Notes: generated by a model not told the origin, from the letters alone. Numbered from the stretch's first letter, positions 14,201-21,843 are shown. The stretch: 25,932 bases of DNA from DASVDE01 sp035558955 (GCA_035558955.1 DATMBX010000107.1:1-25932); one strand, 5' to 3'. Made by a program: numbers and translations.

Positions 14201-14854
14201 TCAGCCCCCCGGCAGCAGGGTCACCTGGCGGGCGAAGTTCTGGGCGGCGATCAGCTTCAGCGCCTGGCGCCGGGTAAGGCCCAGCGTCGCGCTGGAGAGC
14301 CCACCGGGACCGGGACCGTCGGGCCCGGGAGCCAGCGCGATCAACGGCACCGCGGAGGCGGCGACGTAGGTGCGGCCGGGACCGGAGCCGGTCGGCTCCT
14401 CGGTGACGACGACGTCGACCCGGGCGGCGGCGGGATCCGGGTCCGATGCGAGCAGCGCGCCGGCGCCGCTGACGGCGATCTCGACCGGGCGCCGGTCGCC
14501 GCCGAGCCCGACGGTCGCTCCTCCCCGCTCCGGCGGCCGCAGTTGCGCAGCGAGCAAATAGGACCCGGCGGGCAGCATCGTCTTCGGGGCGAGGCCGAGC
14601 GCGTCGCCCGGCGCGGCCAGCGTCCCCGGCGGCACGAAGCGGACCGGCACGCGGCGCACCTCCAGCGCCGAGGAAAGCTCCCGCGGGCCGATCGGCTCGC
14701 CGGCGGGCAAGTCCGTGCCGAGGACGACGACCGGACGCAGCGCTCCATATCCCTGCGCAATGCTCGACCCGTAACCGTTGGCGACACCGGCCGCGATCGC
14801 CGCCGCCGCCAGGGCGAGCAGCAGGAAGGCGACGGCGCGACCCCGCCGACTCAT
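14201..14854 (-). CDS. cpaB: CpaB/RcpC-like SAF-domain protein
   Basis: A 217-residue protein with one N-terminal helix (about 8-27, AVAFLLLALAAAAIAAGVAN) and an exported remainder. Residues about 42-105 form a SAF domain: VVVLGTDLPAGEPIGPRELS, then VPPGTLAAPGDALGLAPKTM and LPAGSYLLAAQL. This is the layout of CpaB/RcpC, which sits in the envelope and is thought to help the Tad secretion channel. A second beta-rich part (VEIAVSGAGALL...VDVVVTEEP) corresponds to the RcpC/CpaB C-terminal domain in short form. In a monoderm host there is no secretin, so the job must differ from that in Caulobacter. ATG at 14854 overlaps the histidine kinase stop in ATGA. Family is clear; exact role is not. Confidence 0.85.
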   Translation of the reverse strand: MSRRGRAVAFLLLALAAAAIAAGVANGYGSSIAQGYGALRPVVVLGTDLPAGEPIGPRELSSALEVRRVPVRFVPPGTLAAPGDALGLAPKTMLPAGSYLLAAQLRPPERGGATVGLGGDRRPVEIAVSGAGALLASDPDPAAARVDVVVTEEPTGSGPGRTYVAASAVPLIALAPGPDGPGPGGLSSATLGLTRRQALKLIAAQNFARQVTLLPGG

Positions 14855-15576
14855 GCGGCGAGAGCGAGGCCGTCGGCGGCGAGCGGCAGCTCAAGGACGG
14901 CGAGCGAGCCCTCCTCGGAGCGGCGCAGGACGAAGCGGCCGTCGTGGGAGGCGACGATCCGCCGCACCACCGCGAGGCCGTGGCCGTGCCGCCTCCGCCC
15001 GGTCAGCCGGGCAATGACGTCGGCGGGATTGTCGCGGCGGGACTCCGGACGGGAAGCGCGGCCGGAGTCGGCAACCGAGACGCGCAGCCGGTCTCCCCGC
15101 CGCTTCGCCTCGACGACGATCGAGGGACCGCCGTGTTCGATCGCGTTGACGATCAGGTTGTCGAGCGCCTGGGCGAGCCCCGCGTGTTCCCCCATCACCA
15201 CCGCCATCCCAGCCCGCCAGCGCAGCTCCAGCGAGCCGCCGGCCAGCGCCGCCCGCGCCCGCCAGCGGCCGACCGCGGCTTGCGCCAAAGGCTGCAGCCG
15301 CACCGCGGCGCGTACACCCGCGCCCGGGCCGCCGCCGTTGATTTCCCGGTCAAGCCGCTCGAGCGCCGCCGCCGCCAACTGAACCGAGCCCTCGACCGCC
15401 GGCGGGGCGGCGCCTCCCGGCCCCGAGGTCGCCAGCGCCATCGCCTGCAGCGGGCGGCGCAGCTCGTGCATCGCTTCGTTGAGGGCACTGCGCCGCCGCC
15501 CCTCCCGCCAGCCCTGCGCAGTCACGACCAGCGCCATCGATGCGGCGAGCGGCCAGCCGATGCTCACCAGCTCCAT
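14851..15576 (-). CDS. Minimal (sensorless) membrane histidine kinase
   Basis: A 241-residue histidine kinase with almost no input domain. Residues about 5-20 form one membrane helix, followed by a short linker. The dimerisation helix carries the phospho-acceptor in AMHELRRPLQAMAL (H37). The ATPase part has the N-box LDNLIVNAIEHGG, the G1-like VADSGRASR and the G2-like GHGLAVVRRIV. The start at 15576 is chosen because the ATG overlaps the response-regulator stop by one base; a start 12 codons upstream exists but lies inside that gene. It should phosphorylate the adjacent OmpR-type regulator. Lying between the regulator and cpaB in one operon, the pair probably controls the Tad genes; the signal may come from a membrane partner rather than from the kinase itself (inference). 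Confidence 0.85.
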   Translation of the reverse strand: MELVSIGWPLAASMALVVTAQGWREGRRRSALNEAMHELRRPLQAMALATSGPGGAAPPAVEGSVQLAAAALERLDREINGGGPGAGVRAAVRLQPLAQAAVGRWRARAALAGGSLELRWRAGMAVVMGEHAGLAQALDNLIVNAIEHGGPSIVVEAKRRGDRLRVSVADSGRASRPESRRDNPADVIARLTGRRRHGHGLAVVRRIVASHDGRFVLRRSEEGSLAVLELPLAADGLALAA

Positions 15577-16289
15577 CAACCGTCGACCAGCCTGTATCCG
15601 ACGCCCCAGCAATTGACGACGTAGCGGCCGTTCTCGGGGTCGAGCTTGCGACGCAGGCGGCTGGCGTGGGAATCGAGCGTGCGGGTGCGGCCAGGGGTCT
15701 GGTACCCCCAGACGTCCCGCAGCAGCTCATCCTTGGGGAAGACCCGCCCAGGATCGGAGGCGAGCAGGCGCAGCAGCGAAAACTCCTTGTTGGATAGATG
15801 CACGTCCCGCTCGCCCACCTTGCAGGTTCGGGTCACCGGGTCGACGACGATCTCTCCAACCTTGCAGGGGCCCTCGGGGCGAACCGCGACCCGGCGCAGC
15901 ATCGCGCCGATCCTCGCCCGCAGCTCCGGGTAATGGAACGGCTTCACCAGGTAGTCGTCGGCGCCGGACTCGAGACCGCGCACACGCTCTGCATCGGCGC
16001 CCCGGCCGGTGAGGAGAATCACCGGCAGCCGCGGGTCGAAGCGGGAGACGATGCCGTCGGCGTAGCGAATCTCCCTCAGCACATCGAGGCCGGAGGCGTC
16101 GGGGAGCTCGAGGTCGAGCAGCAGCAGATCCGGCTGGCTGTAGCGGCAGAAGCGCAGCGCGTCGTGGGCGGTCGGCGCCGCCAGCGAGCGGTAGCGGTCG
16201 GCGCTGAGGTGATCGCAGAGCAACTCGAGGGTCGCCATGTCGTCCTCGCAGACGACGACGCTGGCGATCTCTCGTTTGCTCGGAAGCAT
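15576..16289 (-). CDS. OmpR-family response regulator
   Basis: A 237-residue transcription factor. The receiver domain (about 10-125) has the acidic pocket CEDD (15-17), the phospho-acceptor D59 in LLLLDLELPD, the LLTGRG switch threonine and the conserved lysine in DYLVKPFHYPEL. The C-terminal winged-helix domain (about 143-235) has LSNKEFSLLRLLASDPGRVF, KDELLRDVWGY and the recognition part TRTLDSHASRLRRKLDPENG, ending in the usual VVNCWGVGYRLV. It is stacked directly on the minimal histidine kinase gene (one-base overlap) and starts 7 bases after the DUF192 gene. Targets are not known; autoregulation of the Tad operon is the first thing to expect. Confidence 0.94.
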   Translation of the reverse strand: MLPSKREIASVVVCEDDMATLELLCDHLSADRYRSLAAPTAHDALRFCRYSQPDLLLLDLELPDASGLDVLREIRYADGIVSRFDPRLPVILLTGRGADAERVRGLESGADDYLVKPFHYPELRARIGAMLRRVAVRPEGPCKVGEIVVDPVTRTCKVGERDVHLSNKEFSLLRLLASDPGRVFPKDELLRDVWGYQTPGRTRTLDSHASRLRRKLDPENGRYVVNCWGVGYRLVDG

Positions 16290-16296
16290 GGCCCGG

Positions 16297-16641
16297 CTAA
16301 TCCCGCGGCTCCGGAAAACTCTCCCCCCGCCCGGAGGGAATCTCGAGAACGGCCGCGGCGCGGCGGTCGGAAACGAAGCGGCACGGACGCACCTCGCGGC
16401 AAACCGCCATCACCTCGCCCTCCCCGTCCACGAAGAAGACGTCCAAGGCGAAGCGCATGCCGAAGGTGTGAACGCTGGAGCAGCGGGGAATAAGCAGACC
16501 CGCGCCCACTTCGTCGCGCCGCAAGCCCGCCAGCCCCGTCAAGCGAGAGCGGAAGCCGACCGCCACCGGCACCTCCCGGCCCTGGACTGTTTCCACGGGC
16601 AGGGAACGGAGCCTGGCGGCGGTCGGTCGGTGGGGGGTCAC
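16297..16641 (-). CDS. DUF192 family protein
   Basis: A 114-residue protein of the DUF192 family, whose biochemical function is not established. Family marks are GFRSRLTGLAGLRRDEVGAG, then SSVHTFGMRFALDVFFVDGEG (the highly conserved 'vHt.gM.f.iDv.Fld' block) and VLEIPSGRGE near the end ('vLElpaG'). Homologues are often exported or lie in Tad and secretion loci. Here no signal peptide is visible from the GTG at 16641. It is the first gene of the operon that goes on to the regulator, kinase and Tad genes. The 70 bases upstream (16642-16711) separate it from the divergent PfkB gene and must hold both promoters; TACGCT ahead of the plus-strand gene is a possible -10. Confidence 0.85.
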   Translation of the reverse strand: MTPHRPTAARLRSLPVETVQGREVPVAVGFRSRLTGLAGLRRDEVGAGLLIPRCSSVHTFGMRFALDVFFVDGEGEVMAVCREVRPCRFVSDRRAAAVLEIPSGRGESFPEPRD

Positions 16642-16711
16642 GCGGCATCAATCGGCGAGGCGACGCCGGCTCTCCCCCTGGGCGAGCGCAGGGCGTCTAC
16701 GCTCTCTGTCG

Positions 16712-17644
16712 ATGACCCCGGACGGCAGGGTCGCGATCTTCGGCCCCCACCCGATGCTCTCGATCACGATCGAGCCGCTGACGGCCGACGGCGGAGACGA
16801 CATCCACGCTCACGCCGCCGGACAGGGAGTCTGGGTGGCGCGGATGGCGGCGGAGCTGGGCGCCCGGCCGGTCCTCTGCGGGTTCATCGGCGGCGAGACC
16901 GGGACGGTGCTGCGGCCGCTGCTGGAGGAGACGCCGGCGGAGTTGCGCCTGGTCGAGACCGCGGCGGACAGCGGCGCCTACATCCACGACCGCCGCGAGG
17001 GAGAGCGCCGCCCGATCGCCCAGAGCGCCAGCATGCCGCCCTCTCGTCATGAGATCGACGATCTCTTCGCCGCCACCGTCGCCGCGGCGATCGATTCCGA
17101 CGTGCTCGCCGTCTGCGGCCCCTATCCAGGGGAAGCGCTGCCGCTGGAGATCTACGGCAACCTGGTCGCCGACGTGAAGGAGAACGGGACGCCGGTCGTC
17201 GTCGACCTCTCGCCGCCGCGGCTGGACAGCGCCCTGGAGGGCAAGCCCGACGTGGTCAAGATCAACGACTGGGAGGTGGCCAAGTACATCGCCGGGCCGG
17301 TGGACACCGAGGCGAAGCTGCGCGCCGCCGCAGAGCGGCTGCTGGAGGCGGGCGCCGGAGCGGCGATCGTCACCCGGGCGGAGGAGCCGGCGATGGTCGT
17401 GCGAGGTGACGACGCCTGGCTCCTGGTGCCGCCGCGCTTCGACCGCGGCTCGCGCGAGGGCTGCGGGGACTCGATGATGGGAGCGCTGGGCGCCTCGCTT
17501 GCCACCGGGCGAGAGTGGGAGGAAACACTGCGGATCGGCGCCGCCGCCGGTGCCGCCAACTTCCTTCGCCACGGCCTGGGAACCGGCGCTCGCTCGGTGG
17601 TCGAAGACCTGGCGAAGCGGGTGGAGCTGCGCCCCCTCGACTAG
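16712..17644 (+). CDS. PfkB-family carbohydrate kinase
   Basis: A 310-residue kinase of the ribokinase/PfkB superfamily, close in layout to 1-phosphofructokinase and tagatose-6-phosphate kinase. Seen: GQGVWVARMAAELGARPVLCGFIGGETG (residues 38-65, the family's sugar-side glycine region), the KINDWEVA segment (183-190, 'KpN..E' type) and AIVTRAEEPAMVV before the nucleotide site. The anion-hole and catalytic-base motif appears as GCGDSMMGALGA with D253; cysteine replaces the usual alanine of GAGDS. The sugar substrate cannot be named. It stands alone on the plus strand, divergent from DUF192, and converges on the PHP phosphatase gene, with which it shares the four bases CTAG so that both TAG stops overlap. 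Confidence 0.88.
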   Translation: MTPDGRVAIFGPHPMLSITIEPLTADGGDDIHAHAAGQGVWVARMAAELGARPVLCGFIGGETGTVLRPLLEETPAELRLVETAADSGAYIHDRREGERRPIAQSASMPPSRHEIDDLFAATVAAAIDSDVLAVCGPYPGEALPLEIYGNLVADVKENGTPVVVDLSPPRLDSALEGKPDVVKINDWEVAKYIAGPVDTEAKLRAAAERLLEAGAGAAIVTRAEEPAMVVRGDDAWLLVPPRFDRGSREGCGDSMMGALGASLATGREWEETLRIGAAAGAANFLRHGLGTGARSVVEDLAKRVELRPLD

Positions 17645-18372
17645 ATCCGCGGTTCGAACGGGACCTCCAGCGACCCCCCTTCGACGATCGCCCGCGGCGC
17701 GGTCTGCCGCATCCACTCGACGTGCGGAGCTAACAGATCGATTTCGCACAATCTCTCGAAGGCCGCGCTGAGGTGGACGGGCCTGCCCCCATGAGAGGAG
17801 TGAGCGTCGCTGCTGAGCACGTGGATCAATCCCGCCTCGGCGAGAGCGCGCATCCCCGGCGCCATCCGCTCGCGCAGGAAGAAGTCCGCCGTCGCCTGGA
17901 CCAAGGCGCCGCGGGCAACGAGTCCGGCGATCCGCTCGAACATGTCTTCGGAGAGGTGGCGCTCGGGGTGGGCGATCAGCGCGCGGTGGCCGCGCTCGGC
18001 CAGGTGCTCTACCCGACCGGCGAGGCTGTCGGTGAGCGGGCCTGGGGCGGGCTCGAGCAAGATCCAGCGTCCGCGCCCGAGGGCGACCTGGGAAAGCTCC
18101 TCTTCGTTGAGGCCTTCGACTGCGGTTTCCGCGACCTCTCCCCCCTGCAGGACGACGACCGGAACCGCTTCTTCGCGCAGTGCGGCGTTGAGCGTCGCGA
18201 CCCGGCCGGCCACTTCGTGGATCCGCACGTCGTGGTCGTGGCGGATGTGCGGGGTGGCGCAGATCGACTCGATCCCATCGGCGGCCGCCTGGCGCGCCAT
18301 GCCGGCGCTGTCGCGGAGGTCGAGCGCGCCGTCGTCGACGCCGGGAAGGATGTGACAGTGGAGGTCGATCAC
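17641..18372 (-). CDS. CpsB/YwqE-like PHP-domain phosphatase
   Basis: A 243-residue PHP-superfamily metallohydrolase most like the manganese-dependent tyrosine phosphatases CpsB/YwqE, which in Firmicutes act on capsule kinases. Metal-site motifs are all visible: VIDLHCHILPGVDDG at the very start, ATPHIRHDHD, LQGGEVAET, ALIAHPERH and LSSDAHSSHGG. The start is taken as GTG at 18372, because family members begin right at 'IDLHcHiLPg.DDG' and the preceding in-frame ATG at 18420 would add 16 residues unlike the family. No capsule kinase gene is nearby, so the substrate may not be a tyrosine kinase. The gene converges on the PfkB gene with stops sharing CTAG. Its promoter lies in 18373-18461. Confidence 0.85.
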   Translation of the reverse strand: MIDLHCHILPGVDDGALDLRDSAGMARQAAADGIESICATPHIRHDHDVRIHEVAGRVATLNAALREEAVPVVVLQGGEVAETAVEGLNEEELSQVALGRGRWILLEPAPGPLTDSLAGRVEHLAERGHRALIAHPERHLSEDMFERIAGLVARGALVQATADFFLRERMAPGMRALAEAGLIHVLSSDAHSSHGGRPVHLSAAFERLCEIDLLAPHVEWMRQTAPRAIVEGGSLEVPFEPRI

Positions 18373-18461
18373 CGAATTCGAGGCGAGCCTAGCCCGATCG
18401 CCTTCCCGTCCCGGGTGCAAACCCTCGTTCAGGCACGGCCACGCAGGGGCATGGGGCTACG

Positions 18462-18530
18462 ATGATCGGCATGATCCTGCACCTGCTCCCGCTGGGCTTG
18501 CGGGCGCGGATGGGCTTCAACCGTGGATAA
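18462..18530 (+). CDS. Possible 22-residue leader ORF
   Basis: An ATG at 18462 opens 22 codons (MIGMILHLLPLGLRARMGFN, then RG and TAA), ending 8 bases inside the start of the 155-residue gene. The overlap would allow translational coupling. There is no good ribosome site, and a TACGAT box (18458-18463) overlaps the ATG, so it may be chance. Confidence 0.25.
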   Translation: MIGMILHLLPLGLRARMGFNRG

Positions 18531-18990
18531 GAAGACGACCCGCAAAGGGAATTACGAGTCGGGCTCCGACTACGTGCTCGAGTACGGCGAGCTGCGCTTC
18601 TCCTTCAACGAGGAGGACTTCGGGCAGCGCGTGGAGCAGGCCGCGGTGAAGCTTGGCTTCGTCGATCAGGGCTTGAGCCAGGAGGAGCTGGACGACCTGC
18701 TCGATCTGGCGGTGAGCGGCGAGATCGCCGAGCCCGCCTCCCCCCTCGGGGAGCACATCAACGAGAACTGGGAGGACCTGGTCGGTCCCTCCAACCGCAG
18801 CCTCGTGCACTGGCTGCGCCGGCTCGTCTTTCGCGGCGCCTGGCTGGACCAGCGCGTCAAAGAGGGTGAGCTGGACGTCGTCTTCGACGAGCGCACCCAG
18901 ACCTTTGGCTATGTGCAACCGGAGCGGAGCCCGGAGTTGATCGAGCTCTCCAAAGAGCCGTCGTGGCGGCGCATCGCCTACCGACGCTGA
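18523..18990 (+). CDS. Conserved-looking hypothetical protein, 155 residues
   Basis: I do not recognise this protein. It is soluble, acidic and free of membrane helices or a signal peptide. Visible: VLEYGELRFSFNEEDFGQRV near the start, an acidic helix LSQEELDDLLDLAV (52-65), an aromatic-basic middle SLVHWLRRLVFRGAWLDQRV, and a beta-like end DVVFDERTQTFGYVQPE. Codon use is the high-GC type of the window and the frame is intact, so it is taken as real. The start is GTG at 18523 (MDKKTTRKG...), the first plausible codon in frame. It converges on the Rho_N/SnoaL gene with 10 bases (GAGCTCGGAC) between the stops. The 102 bases upstream (18421-18522) separate it from the divergent PHP phosphatase. 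Confidence 0.65.
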   Translation: MDKKTTRKGNYESGSDYVLEYGELRFSFNEEDFGQRVEQAAVKLGFVDQGLSQEELDDLLDLAVSGEIAEPASPLGEHINENWEDLVGPSNRSLVHWLRRLVFRGAWLDQRVKEGELDVVFDERTQTFGYVQPERSPELIELSKEPSWRRIAYRR

Positions 18991-19000
18991 GAGCTCGGAC

Positions 19001-19594
19001 CTAAGAGCCTTCGTAGAAGGCGCGGGCGCGGATCGCCTGCCCCTTCTCGTTCAGCTCGACCGACTCGACCACACGAGCGCCGTCTTCGCGACGGTAGACG
19101 AGCGCGTAGCCGCCGGCGCCGGTCAACAGCGCCTCCTCGGTGAAGGCGAGGGTGGGAGCACGTTCGAGGCCGCGGGCGAAGTGCGCGCGCAGTTCTTCGC
19201 GACCGCTGAGGCGTCCCTCCTTGCTGCCGCCGAAGGCGGCAACGGTCGGGGAAGCGAAGTCGATCTCCTCGGCGTAGAGGTCGAGGATCCCCTCGAGGTC
19301 GTGGGCGTTCCAAGCTTCCAGCCAACGATCGGCGTGCTCGCGCGGGCCGCCCTTGCGGCGGCGGAACCGGCGGCGGCGCCTGCGGCGAGGTGGACGCGGA
19401 GCCTCGGCGACGCCGGTCACCACGACTTCGACCTCCGCTTCGGCGGGGCGGCTGGCGGCGACGCCGTTATCGCCGGCGAGCGCCTCGACCAGCTCCTCGC
19501 GACGCAGCATCCTGTAGCGGGGCACGCCCGCTTCGGCCGCGAGCGCGTGCAGTTCGGCGAGATGCTTGGACTCCAGTTCGGCCTTCGAGGTCAT
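19001..19594 (-). CDS. Rho_N-like / Arg-rich / SnoaL-like fusion protein
   Basis: A 197-residue protein in three parts. Residues about 8-42 (KHLAELHALAAEAGVPRYRM, then LRREELVEALAG) match the Rho_N helix-extended-helix fold seen at the N-terminus of Rho and in SAP-like nucleic-acid-binding modules. Residues 67-83 are almost all arginine (RPPRRRRRRRFRRRKGG), fit to bind RNA or DNA. Residues about 85-195 form an NTF2/SnoaL-like cone: HADRWLEAWNAHDLEGILDL, YAEEIDFASPTV, then SGREELRAHFARGLERAP and the closing VVESVELNEKGQAIRARAFY. SnoaL-like domains are small-ligand pockets or dimer modules. Joining one to a nucleic-acid tether is unusual, and no function is assigned. It lies 25 bases after glpD on the same strand. 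ATG at 19594 has no strong ribosome site. Confidence 0.75.
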   Translation of the reverse strand: MTSKAELESKHLAELHALAAEAGVPRYRMLRREELVEALAGDNGVAASRPAEAEVEVVVTGVAEAPRPPRRRRRRRFRRRKGGPREHADRWLEAWNAHDLEGILDLYAEEIDFASPTVAAFGGSKEGRLSGREELRAHFARGLERAPTLAFTEEALLTGAGGYALVYRREDGARVVESVELNEKGQAIRARAFYEGS

Positions 19595-19619
19595 CTGAGT
19601 GCCAGGTTATTCGAAGCGA

Positions 19620-21308
19620 CTAAGAACGGGCCGCGAGCGTCGCGGCGGGGTCGGTGCCTTCGCGCGCGGCGACCGCCGGCCAGGCCGCGGCCTCCTGTTT
19701 CACCTGGCTGCGGGACCAACCCAGCTCCTTCCCCATCGCCTCGGCGAGCGGGCGGACCGAGTCGGCGGTGCGGAGCTGCGGGGCGGCGAGGATGCCCAGC
19801 CGGGTGCGGCGCAGCAGCACGTCGGCGACTGTGCGTGCCTGCTCGAGCCGAGCGGCGATGACCGCTTCGGCAAGCAGGTCCGGGCGGCCCTCGACGATCG
19901 GCGCGGCCAGTCTCGGATCCTTCCAGGCGAGGTCGAGGACGGCGCGGGTGGCATGCCCGTAGCGGAAGGCGAGCTGCTTCACCGACTTCTCCCCCACCCC
20001 CTCGGGCGCCTCGAGATCGTCGGGACGAGCTTCCATCCCGAGCGGAATCTCGGCGGTGTGGCAGGGGGCGTCGCGGCCCTCGCGCTCGACCAGCCGGTCG
20101 ACCGTCTGCTTCGCCATCCGCCGCCAAGTGGTGAGCTTGCCCCCGGTGATCGTCAGCATCCCCGACGATGTCTCATACAACTCCGCCTTGCGGGAGATGT
20201 CGACCGACTTCTTCGGGTCGCCGGTGGAGAGCAGCGGGCGAACGCCGGCATAGGCGCCAGTCAGGTCGGCGGCGCCGAGCGAGGTCCCGAAGAAGGAGTT
20301 GATCGCGTCGAGCAGGTACTCGACGTCGTCGTCGCCGGGCTGGGGGTGGTCGATGTCGCCGTCGAAGTCGTTGTCCGTGGTTCCAATGAGGGTGCGCCCG
20401 TACCAGGGCAGGGCAAAGATCGCGCGGCCCTCGCCGGCCGGGACGATGCAGGCGGCCCGGCCCACCGGCAGATCGTCCTGGTCGAGGATCAGATGGGTGC
20501 CACGGCTGGGTGAGATGCGTGGCACGTCCTCCTCCTCGATCACCTCCTCCGGGCGGATGCGGTCGGCCCAGACGCCGGTCGCGTTGACGACGTTGTCGGC
20601 CAGGACCTCGAAGCGCTCGCCGGACTCGACTTCGACGGCGGCGACGCCCGTGGCCCGGCCGTTGGTGGAGAGCACCTCGGTGACCTCGGCGCCGTTCAGC
20701 GTCACCGCGCCGAAGCGCGCCGCCTCGCCGAGGATGGTGAAGACGAGGCGAACGTCGTCGGTCTGGCAGTCGTAGAAGAGGTAAGCGTCCTTGGGATCGC
20801 GCGAGCGCAGCGCGGGGACCATGTCCAGCAACTCGTCGCGGTCGATCGTGCGGTGACGGTCGGGGGACCAGTAGAAGTCCTCGTCCTCCTCCTTCGAGGA
20901 GCGCATCTCCCGGCGACTGCGGCCGACGCGCGTCGTCGCCATCACGTCGTACGCGTTCAGTCCGAGGCCGATTTTGCGGTCGCGGCGCTCCTCGCCCATG
21001 GCCGGAACGAGGAAGGGGGTCGGGTAGACGAGGTGGGGCGCGAGCTGGACCATCAGCTGGCGCTCGAGCAGGGCCTCGCGGACCAAGCCGAGGTCGAAGT
21101 TCTGCAGGTAGCGGAGGCCGCCGTGGACCATCTTCGAAGAGCGGCTGGACGTTCCCTGTGCGTAGTCGCCCCGCTCCAGCAACGCGACCGAGTAGCCACG
21201 GGAGGCGGCGTCGAGGGCGACCCCGGCGCCGGTGATGCCGCCACCGATGACGACGACCTCGAAGCGCTGCCCGGCGATCGCCTCGATGGCTGGGGCGCGG
21301 GCGATCAT
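19620..21308 (-). CDS. glpD: Glycerol-3-phosphate dehydrogenase (FAD, aerobic) GlpD
   Basis: Membrane-associated flavoenzyme that oxidises sn-glycerol 3-phosphate to dihydroxyacetone phosphate and passes electrons to quinone. 562 residues. The FAD Rossmann motif is VVVIGGGITGAGVALDAASR (18-37), followed by SSRSSKMVHGGLRYLQNFDL, the GlpD signature. RGTHLILDQDDLPVG and FALPWYGRTLIGTTDNDFDG are in the usual places in the substrate-binding part. The C-terminal DAO_C domain (TGGKLTTWRRMAKQTVDRLV onward) ends with LGWSRSQVKQEAAAW. The start at 21308 is chosen because the ATG overlaps the nitroreductase stop by one base and gives the correct N-terminus; the longer open frame is a shadow. No glpF or glpK is nearby. 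Confidence 0.95.
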   Translation of the reverse strand: MIARAPAIEAIAGQRFEVVVIGGGITGAGVALDAASRGYSVALLERGDYAQGTSSRSSKMVHGGLRYLQNFDLGLVREALLERQLMVQLAPHLVYPTPFLVPAMGEERRDRKIGLGLNAYDVMATTRVGRSRREMRSSKEEDEDFYWSPDRHRTIDRDELLDMVPALRSRDPKDAYLFYDCQTDDVRLVFTILGEAARFGAVTLNGAEVTEVLSTNGRATGVAAVEVESGERFEVLADNVVNATGVWADRIRPEEVIEEEDVPRISPSRGTHLILDQDDLPVGRAACIVPAGEGRAIFALPWYGRTLIGTTDNDFDGDIDHPQPGDDDVEYLLDAINSFFGTSLGAADLTGAYAGVRPLLSTGDPKKSVDISRKAELYETSSGMLTITGGKLTTWRRMAKQTVDRLVEREGRDAPCHTAEIPLGMEARPDDLEAPEGVGEKSVKQLAFRYGHATRAVLDLAWKDPRLAAPIVEGRPDLLAEAVIAARLEQARTVADVLLRRTRLGILAAPQLRTADSVRPLAEAMGKELGWSRSQVKQEAAAWPAVAAREGTDPAATLAARS

Positions 21309-21817
21309 CAGTCGAGGAAGACCGTCGTTTGGGCGACGGGGGGGCGCTGGGGCGCGTCCTTCTCTTGGCGCGGCCATCCGAGGTGCAGGAGGGCGACGAA
21401 GCGCTCGGAAGCCGGGAGGCCGACCGCCGCGCGGCCCTCCTCGCCGCGCAGCAACCCGGGGGTGCGCCAGTAGCCGGCGAGGCCGCGGGCATGGGCGGCG
21501 AGCAGGACGATGTAGGAGGCGACCGCGGTGGCGTGCAGGTCCTCCTCGTCCTGGATGGGATCGCCGCCGAGGACGGCGGAGGCGACGACCAGGGTCGGGC
21601 AGCGGTCGAGCTTCGCCGCCCCCTCGGGGCCGGCGGCCTGCTTGAGACGGGCGAGAGCGCTCGGCCCGACGACGCGAAAGCGCCAGGGGGCGGTCAGGTG
21701 GTGGTTGGGCGCCCAACGGGCGAGATCGAGCAGCTCTTCCAAATCCTCCCGGGAGACCGGCTCCGAGCCGAAGGCCTTGTGGGTGCGGCGGGTGCGGATC
21801 GCGGTTTCGACATCCAC
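21308..21817 (-). CDS. Nitroreductase-family flavoprotein
   Basis: A 169-residue FMN-dependent oxidoreductase of the nitroreductase family. The start GTG at 21817 gives DVETAIRTRRTHKAFGSEPV, where the RR pair contacts FMN phosphate in this family. DLARWAPNHHLTAPWRFRVV (31-50) is the second conserved block. The LHATAVASYIVLLAAHARGL helix and ALLHLGWP follow. Substrate unknown: members reduce nitro compounds, quinones or enones. Although it stands next to a vitamin importer, it lacks the BluB sequence features (no APSVGxxQPW-type block), so synthesis of dimethylbenzimidazole is not supported. It lies 26 bases after the S-component gene and overlaps glpD by one base, so it is probably co-transcribed with both. 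Confidence 0.88.
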   Translation of the reverse strand: MDVETAIRTRRTHKAFGSEPVSREDLEELLDLARWAPNHHLTAPWRFRVVGPSALARLKQAAGPEGAAKLDRCPTLVVASAVLGGDPIQDEEDLHATAVASYIVLLAAHARGLAGYWRTPGLLRGEEGRAAVGLPASERFVALLHLGWPRQEKDAPQRPPVAQTTVFLD

Positions 21818-21843
21818 GGGGCCAGGGTATCGGCGGGCGGCGG

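Noticed and set aside
13313..15382. A 689-codon open frame on the plus strand through tadA, cpaB and the kinase gene.
   Set aside because: It is antisense to three well-supported genes, its translation is Ser/Arg/Ala low-complexity with no domain, and it follows from GC-rich codon bias on the minus strand.
21308..21817. BluB (dimethylbenzimidazole synthase), tempting next to a possible B12 importer.
   Set aside because: The protein has the WAPNHHLTAPW block of generic nitroreductases, lacks the BluB-type APSVGxxQPW block and is short.
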